In this document: positions 6,990 through 10,754 of the stretch, one piece after another | How positions within the stretch are numbered: the first letter of the stretch is position 1 | Layout: each line of letters begins with the position of its first letter | Assembly: GCA_016875975.1 (NCBI GenBank) | Contig: VGOF01000035.1 | Coordinates: 1-10,754, forward strand | Reading direction: 5' to 3' | Source: Chloroflexota bacterium | GTDB lineage: Bacteria > Chloroflexota > Dehalococcoidia > GIF9 > UBA5629 | DNA: 10,754 nucleotides | Notes under the pieces: generated by a model | The model's input: only the letters and a program-made list of their open reading frames with translations | What the model was told of the DNA's origin: nothing | The model's database searches: none | Translations under genes and position numbers: made by a program

Positions 6990-8551
6990 ACCGCATCTCT
7001 CATCCAACAGCAGACTTAATACTCCACAACGCCAATATTTTGACCATGAATGCTGACTGCCAAAAAGCCCGCATGGTCGCTGTTCGCAACGGCAAGATAA
7101 TGACAGTATCGGAAAAAGCTGAAATCAAAGGCATAGCAGGAACACAAACTAAAATCATAGACTGCCTGGGAAAGACCATAATACCTGGTTTTAACGATGC
7201 CCATTGTCATATCTTCGGCTTTGCAGAAAGCTTTCACACGCTAGATTTGCGACCAGGCAAAATACATTCCATTCAGGATATCCAGGCAAGAATTAGCGAA
7301 TTAGCCCTGACATCGCCGCCAGGAAAGTGGATAAGAGGCAGAGGATACAATGACTTTTACCTGGCGGAGAAACGGCACCCTAACCTTCGGGACCTGGACC
7401 AGGCTACAAAGAACCATCCTGTAAAACTTACCCACCGCTCAGGGCATGCCCATGTGCTTAACAGCCTGGCTTTGACACTCACAGGCATTACCAAAGAATC
7501 TGCCGAGCCGCCTGGTGGCATGATCGATCGAGACCTGGAAACAGGTGAACCGACTGGAATCCTTTACGGCATGTCCGAGTATTTGTCCGGTGTGATACCA
7601 CCTCTTGGCAAAGCCGAAATGGAACAAGGAATCAAATCTGCCAACGAGACGCTCATTTCCCTGGGAATTACCTCCGTACAAGACGCATCTATCCATAACA
7701 ATATTCAACGCTGGCAAGAACTGAGAGATTGGAAAGAGCAGGGGCACCTAAAGCCCAGAGTAAACATGATGCTAGGAATAAAAGCACTGCGAGAAGCCAG
7801 GGAGCAAGGCTTTAGTCCCAAAACTGGAGACGAACAATTGCGTCTGGGTGCTATAAAGATGATCCTCAATCAAACCAGAGGCCATCTCAATCCACCAGAG
7901 ACAGAACTAAGACAGATGGTACTAGATGCACATCAAGCTGGATTTCAAGTCGCGTTACACGCTGTCGAGGAGAATACCATCTCGGCGGGGCTATTAGCTC
8001 TGGAATACGCCCAATACGTATACCCACATCCGTGGCGCAAACACCGCATTGAGCATTGCTCAATATGTACTCCCGAAATGTCGGAACGCTTGGCCAAGCT
8101 CCAGGTCATAGTGGTCACCCAACCAGCTTTTATCTACTATAGCGGAGAAAGATACCTCAAAACAGTACCGCCCCAGCAACTTGAGCATCTGTACCCCTTC
8201 GGCACCCTCATCAGAGCTGGCCTTACCGTAGCAGCTAGTTCAGATTGCCCCGTCGTACCCCCAAATCCACTGATAGGCATCTATGCTGCGACATCACGAA
8301 CTGCAGAGTCAGGACAAAAGTTATTACCAGAACAGGCTATATCACCATTACAATCATTGTGGGCTTACACAGCGGGCGGCGCTTATGCCTCCCAAGAAGA
8401 GAGGAGCAAAGGCACTATAACGCCGGGCAAACTAGCTGATTTAGTCGTCCTCAGCAAAGACCCCACACAAATACCAATAAGCGAAATCAAACAGATACAA
8501 GTGGAAATGACAATTATCGACGGACAAATAGCCTGGCAAAGAAACGATTAA
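6986..8551 (+). CDS. Metal-dependent amidohydrolase, YtcJ-like (amidohydrolase family 3)
   Basis: A 521-residue cytosolic hydrolase of the amidohydrolase superfamily, subfamily 3, which includes N-substituted formamide deformylase and many uncharacterised YtcJ proteins. It begins with the small beta-sandwich strand ADLILHNANILTMN (9-22) and the metal-binding GFNDAHCHI (H73, H75). Also visible are K291 in GAIKMILN, H325 in VALHAVEEN, HRIEH at 353-357, and the catalytic aspartate D420 in AASSDCPVVPPNP. The C-terminal signature GTITPGKLADLVVLSKDP returns to the sandwich. All expected ligand positions are present, so it should be active; likely substrates are amides or cyclic amides, but none can be named. 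The start is TTG 6986 with TGAGGT seven bases before it; the first ATG (7046) would cut off the conserved first strand. Metals are inferred from family knowledge. Confidence 0.85.
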   Translation: MNRISHPTADLILHNANILTMNADCQKARMVAVRNGKIMTVSEKAEIKGIAGTQTKIIDCLGKTIIPGFNDAHCHIFGFAESFHTLDLRPGKIHSIQDIQARISELALTSPPGKWIRGRGYNDFYLAEKRHPNLRDLDQATKNHPVKLTHRSGHAHVLNSLALTLTGITKESAEPPGGMIDRDLETGEPTGILYGMSEYLSGVIPPLGKAEMEQGIKSANETLISLGITSVQDASIHNNIQRWQELRDWKEQGHLKPRVNMMLGIKALREAREQGFSPKTGDEQLRLGAIKMILNQTRGHLNPPETELRQMVLDAHQAGFQVALHAVEENTISAGLLALEYAQYVYPHPWRKHRIEHCSICTPEMSERLAKLQVIVVTQPAFIYYSGERYLKTVPPQQLEHLYPFGTLIRAGLTVAASSDCPVVPPNPLIGIYAATSRTAESGQKLLPEQAISPLQSLWAYTAGGAYASQEERSKGTITPGKLADLVVLSKDPTQIPISEIKQIQVEMTIIDGQIAWQRND

Positions 8552-8606
8552 GCACTAAAAATATGCCTAGGCACTAATCAGAACTAAACCGCGAGCCGAT
8601 AGGTAC

Positions 8607-8747
8607 CTAATCTGACGACGGCAGCGGTCTGGGCTCCTGAAGCTCCATAGCCTTACCACAGCAAGCGATAGCCCCCTCACCAGCTTTGGTACAAAGCACC
8701 TCAGTACCACAAGTCTGACATTTGAATCTTTTTCCAAGTTGATTCAC
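8607..8747 (-). CDS. Desulforedoxin-like mini-protein (46 aa)
   Basis: A 46-residue protein that matches the desulforedoxin / desulfoferrodoxin N-terminal pattern. It has C10-x2-C13-G, then 15 residues, then C29-C30-G-K-x-M, the four-cysteine rubredoxin-like Fe(SCys)4 or zinc site. An extra cysteine at position 19 is not part of the motif. Compared with its neighbour it carries a longer, proline-rich C-terminal tail (QEPRPLPSSD). The start is GTG 8747, eight bases after AGGAG (8760-8756), which makes the call firm despite the non-ATG codon; the stop is TAG at 8607-8609. It lies 44 bp downstream of the paralogous 39-residue gene with no terminator between, so they are probably cotranscribed. 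Desulforedoxins act as small electron carriers or as part of superoxide reductase systems in anaerobes; here the role is inferred only. Confidence 0.8.
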   Translation of the reverse strand: MNQLGKRFKCQTCGTEVLCTKAGEGAIACCGKAMELQEPRPLPSSD

Positions 8748-8791
8748 AGCAATATCTCCTAAACAGTGTTCCGAATCCGATACCCGTCAAA

Positions 8792-8911
8792 CTACTTCTT
8801 TAGCTCCATCGTCTCGCCGCAACAGCTCAACGCCCCATCACCAGCCTTGGTCACAATAAACTCAGAGCCGCATTTCTTGCAAACATATCTTTTACCTATC
8901 TGATTAGCCAT
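8792..8911 (-). CDS. Desulforedoxin-like mini-protein (39 aa)
   Basis: A 39-residue protein close in length and layout to Desulfovibrio desulforedoxin (about 36 residues). It starts MANQIGKRYV, has C11-x2-C14-G, and after 15 residues has C30-C31-G-E-x-M. The four cysteines would bind one iron (rubredoxin-type) or zinc, normally in a homodimer. The start is ATG 8911, ten bases after GGAGG (8926-8922), and the stop is TAG 8792-8794. The gene shares QIGKR/QLGKR, TKAG and CCG.TMEL/CCG.AMEL with its downstream neighbour, so the pair arose by duplication. A near-consensus promoter lies just upstream. Confidence 0.85.
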   Translation of the reverse strand: MANQIGKRYVCKKCGSEFIVTKAGDGALSCCGETMELKK

Positions 8912-8932
8912 ATCATCCGAACCTCCGCAGAT

Positions 8933-8961
8933 ATTCTAGCCCCAACTGGCTGGAATTTCAA
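8933..8961 (-). promoter_or_regulatory. Candidate sigma-70 promoter for the desulforedoxin-like pair
   Basis: On the minus strand, TTGAAA (8961-8956, five of six consensus bases) and TAGAAT (8938-8933, five of six) are separated by exactly 17 bp. This is the best promoter-like sequence in the window. Transcription would begin near 8926, giving a very short leader that starts at the GGAGG ribosome binding site. It would let the two small genes be expressed independently of the crotonase genes upstream. Confidence 0.5.
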
Positions 8962-8989
8962 AACTATATACTGTCTGCACAAAAGATGC

Positions 8990-9718
8990 TTAGCGCTTCA
9001 AATCGATGATAGCGCCAGCTAATATCTTTTCTATCGCAAGCCCCTCCACAAGCGAAAGATCTAGACCCCTGGTGACAGCCTGCTTAATGCCTGCAACCAC
9101 CCTGGGGTCAAATTGCGATATCCGCCTGGCCATATCGCTTGCAGTCGAATACAGCTTGCTCCTAGAAACAACTCCGTTAACCAGTCCTATATCTAGCGCT
9201 TCACTTGCGCCTACCCGACCACCAAGAAACATCATCTCTAGCGCCTTTGCTCTTCCCACAACCCTGGGCAAAGTTTGGGTAGCCCCTGCAGCCGGGATGA
9301 TACCAAGAGCCACCTCCGGCAAGCCAAACTGCACATCCTCGGAAGCAATCCTGATATCGCAACACAAAGCCATCTCTATGCCCGAACCGAGAACATAACC
9401 ATGCAGGGCAGCAATCAGCGGACACGGACACCTCAAGAATAACCCCCAGACGTCGCGTTCCCATCGCACCTGACGAGCAACCGTGGGCGATGGGGCAGTA
9501 AGAAACTCAGTCAAATCAGCACCAGCACAAAACGCCTTATCCCCAGCCCCTTTGAGAACAGCTACCCTCACTTCAGGGTCGTCACTGATTGCCATCAGTA
9601 CCTGGTAAAGTTCGTCACGCATCCGCATATTATATGCGTTCAAAACTTCTGGCCGATTAAGCGTGATATAAGCAATGCTGTCTACCTTTTCAAAAATTAA
9701 CGTATCGAAATTACCCAT
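8990..9718 (-). CDS. Enoyl-CoA hydratase/isomerase family protein (crotonase), both Glu present
   Basis: A 242-residue crotonase-fold enzyme acting on acyl-CoA thioesters. Oxyanion-hole segments are visible as AFCAGADL (62-69) and GSGIEMA (111-117). The two glutamates known from enoyl-CoA hydratase correspond here to E115 (GIEMA) and E135 (LPEVALG), so hydration of 2-enoyl-CoA is plausible, although isomerase or hydrolase activity is also common in the family. PAAGATQTLPR (142-152) and VVGRAKALEMM follow as expected. It ends at DLKR, some 15-20 residues short of the usual C-terminus: the expected 'EG..AFLEKR.P.F' tail is missing, and no frame downstream restores it. The start is ATG 9718 with only a weak upstream ribosome site. 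It lies 26 bp downstream of a second crotonase gene, so the pair is probably one transcription unit. Confidence 0.88.
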   Translation of the reverse strand: MGNFDTLIFEKVDSIAYITLNRPEVLNAYNMRMRDELYQVLMAISDDPEVRVAVLKGAGDKAFCAGADLTEFLTAPSPTVARQVRWERDVWGLFLRCPCPLIAALHGYVLGSGIEMALCCDIRIASEDVQFGLPEVALGIIPAAGATQTLPRVVGRAKALEMMFLGGRVGASEALDIGLVNGVVSRSKLYSTASDMARRISQFDPRVVAGIKQAVTRGLDLSLVEGLAIEKILAGAIIDLKR

Positions 9719-9744
9719 GATTCAAGCTTGCAATAGCGCGATGC

Positions 9745-10518
9745 TCAGGCTCCCTTAAACTCCGGATGCCGCTTTTTCAAAAAAGCCTTAATGCCTTCGG
9801 TACGGTCCTGAGTTGTCTGCAAGAGGAAATAAAGGTCAGCTTCCAGGCGTAAGCCTTGTTCCAGTGTCAGGTCCATCCCTTTCAAAACTGCTTCTTTGCC
9901 GTACTTAACCGCCAAGGGCGCTCTAGAAGCCAGCGATTGGGCTACATCCAACGCCGTCGGCATAAGCTCCTCACGCCGAACAACTTTGCTCACCAAACCG
10001 ATGCGATAAGCCTCCGCAGCATCTACGGTCTGTCCGGTTAGTAACATTTCCATAGCCTTACCCCTACCTACCAATCGGGGTAGCCTCTGAGTTCCACCAT
10101 CCCATGGCACAGCACCAAAAGCAACCTGTGGCAACCCAAACCTCGCACCTTCCACGGCAATTCTGATATCGCAAGCCAACGCCAGCTCCAAACCTTGTCC
10201 AATCGCATCTCCATTGATTGCAGCAATCACAGGAATCATAAGACTTGCCACTGGCACAGCCACCGATAGCAAATCAACTTGCCCCAAACCTTTGCCGCCA
10301 GACATGAACGTGCTTTGATCACTCCCTATTAAAAATGCCTTCTCGTTCGAGCCTGTGATAACCAAAACGTGGGCCTCAGAATCACGACCAATCTCAGCGC
10401 AAATGTCGTTTAATTCCTGGGTTATTCTTGTATCCACAACACTGCCCACCGAGATATGATCGAACGTGACCAGCGCCACAGGGCCAGCCTTCTTATAGCT
10501 CAGAGCTTCGTGTTGCAT
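9745..10518 (-). CDS. Enoyl-CoA hydratase/isomerase family protein, altered active site
   Basis: A 257-residue crotonase-fold protein from ATG 10518; an in-frame GTG at 10593 would add 25 residues that do not resemble the family and has no ribosome binding site. It retains GQGLELALACDIRIA (107-121), with the first catalytic glutamate at E111, and DGGTQRLPR (140-148). It also has a full C-terminal tail, TEGIKAFLKKRHPEFKG. Two positions differ from active hydratases. The second glutamate is Q131 (LPQVAFG). The first oxyanion segment reads AFLIGSDQS (61-69), where AFCAGAD or AFSAGAD is usual. The enzyme may be a different crotonase activity or a non-hydratase paralogue. It is followed after 26 bp by the other crotonase, with which it shares much of the core, suggesting tandem duplication and divergence. 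Confidence 0.87.
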   Translation of the reverse strand: MQHEALSYKKAGPVALVTFDHISVGSVVDTRITQELNDICAEIGRDSEAHVLVITGSNEKAFLIGSDQSTFMSGGKGLGQVDLLSVAVPVASLMIPVIAAINGDAIGQGLELALACDIRIAVEGARFGLPQVAFGAVPWDGGTQRLPRLVGRGKAMEMLLTGQTVDAAEAYRIGLVSKVVRREELMPTALDVAQSLASRAPLAVKYGKEAVLKGMDLTLEQGLRLEADLYFLLQTTQDRTEGIKAFLKKRHPEFKGA

Positions 10519-10551
10519 GCCACGCCATTCCGCACAGGGGGTAGACGAAGA

Positions 10552-10579
10552 TTTGTATCCCGAAACATGTTTTAGACAA
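10552..10579 (-). promoter_or_regulatory. Weak candidate promoter for the crotonase pair
   Basis: On the minus strand, TTGTCT (10579-10574) and TACAAA (10557-10552) are spaced 16 bp apart, each with four consensus bases. A start near 10545 would give a leader of about 27 bases before ATG 10518. If real, it would also rule out the longer GTG start at 10593. The match is modest. Confidence 0.2.
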
Positions 10580-10623
10580 GCACGGATTCCCACATATCGC
10601 TAACCAAAGGATAAATCAATCGG

Positions 10624-10754
10624 CTAATAGAAGACCTGGCGCAATACTTCTGAGATGGTAGTAATACCTGACTTTACCTTCATCATACCGTCGTGCATAA
10701 GCGAAACCATGCCATCTTTCACCGCTTGCTCACGAATCTCACCAACGGTTGCAC
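10624..10754 (-). CDS. GspE/PilB-type secretion or pilus ATPase, C-terminal fragment
   Basis: The last 42 codons of a gene that begins outside the window, ending with TAG at 10624-10626. The peptide has the conserved C-terminal pattern of type II secretion and type IV pilus assembly ATPases: IREQAVKDGMVSL, then HDGMMKVKSGITTISEVLRQ. In known GspE/PilB proteins this is 'IReaA..dGM.tLr.dGl.Kv..GiTT.eEvlr'. It is a hexameric cytoplasmic ATPase segment. Which system it serves (pilus, secretion or DNA uptake) cannot be told from the tail. The 105-bp gap to the crotonase gene has no strong terminator. Confidence 0.8.
   Translation of the reverse strand, partial: ATVGEIREQAVKDGMVSLMHDGMMKVKSGITTISEVLRQVFY

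Noticed and set aside
8564..8573. Palindrome TGCCTAGGCA between the convergent amidohydrolase and desulforedoxin-like genes
   Set aside because: Five-base stem with no loop and no T run, so it is too weak to be called a terminator; no matching copy was noticed elsewhere.
10519..10593. 25-residue N-terminal extension of the distal crotonase from GTG 10593
   Set aside because: No ribosome binding site, and the extra residues precede the normal family start; a possible promoter lies within this stretch.
1..10754. CRISPR array, tRNA, rRNA, insertion sequence or prophage genes
   Set aside because: No repeated spacer pattern, cloverleaf, transposase or phage motif was seen; all sizeable gaps are accounted for by small genes or short leaders.

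Overview
This is a bacterial chromosome segment of moderate GC, with genes packed tightly on both strands. It looks like an anaerobe: it carries a four-subunit ferredoxin-dependent 2-oxoacid oxidoreductase and two desulforedoxin-type mini-proteins. The tail of a group-1 sigma-70 factor, a bacterial Ffh and the tail of a GspE/PilB-type ATPase show that it is bacterial. The overall style is compatible with a Dehalococcoidia-like Chloroflexota. That placement is an inference from gene content; no marker in the window proves it.

Layout, left to right. Bases 1-85 (+) are the C-terminus of RpoD. They are followed by a membrane-anchored protein of unknown function (121-729, +). This gene converges, 6 bp apart, with ffh (736-2070, -). 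Upstream of ffh on the minus strand are an SDR-fold protein lacking the usual catalytic Tyr/Lys (2133-2924), and then the oxidoreductase subunits. In transcription order these are gamma (5464-6135), delta (5143-5457), alpha (3911-5146) and beta (2992-3900). The order gamma-delta-alpha-beta is the classical porGDAB order. Divergent from porG is a small transglutaminase-fold protein (6200-6805, +), then a 180-bp gap with a possible 42-codon ORF, then a metal-dependent amidohydrolase of the YtcJ type (6986-8551, +). The minus strand resumes with two tandem desulforedoxin-like genes of 46 and 39 codons (8607-8747 and 8792-8911), two tandem crotonase-family genes (8990-9718 and 9745-10518), and the C-terminus of a GspE/PilB-type ATPase (10624-10754).

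Functionally, the oxidoreductase converts a 2-oxoacid plus CoA to an acyl-CoA, CO2 and reduced ferredoxin. The crotonases and the SDR would fit acyl-CoA metabolism nearby, for example branched-chain or fatty acyl-CoA turnover, but the actual substrates cannot be read from the sequence. The desulforedoxin-like proteins are probably small rubredoxin-type iron (or zinc) proteins. ffh, rpoD and the secretion ATPase are housekeeping or envelope genes and appear unrelated to this metabolism.

I did not find a clearly new multi-gene system. The points most worth a second look are the altered active sites in the SDR and the distal crotonase, the stretched first iron-sulfur motif of the delta subunit, the paired desulforedoxin mini-genes with a near-consensus promoter, and a possible small ORF overlapping the amidohydrolase start. 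No tRNA, rRNA, CRISPR array, insertion sequence or strong intrinsic terminator was seen.
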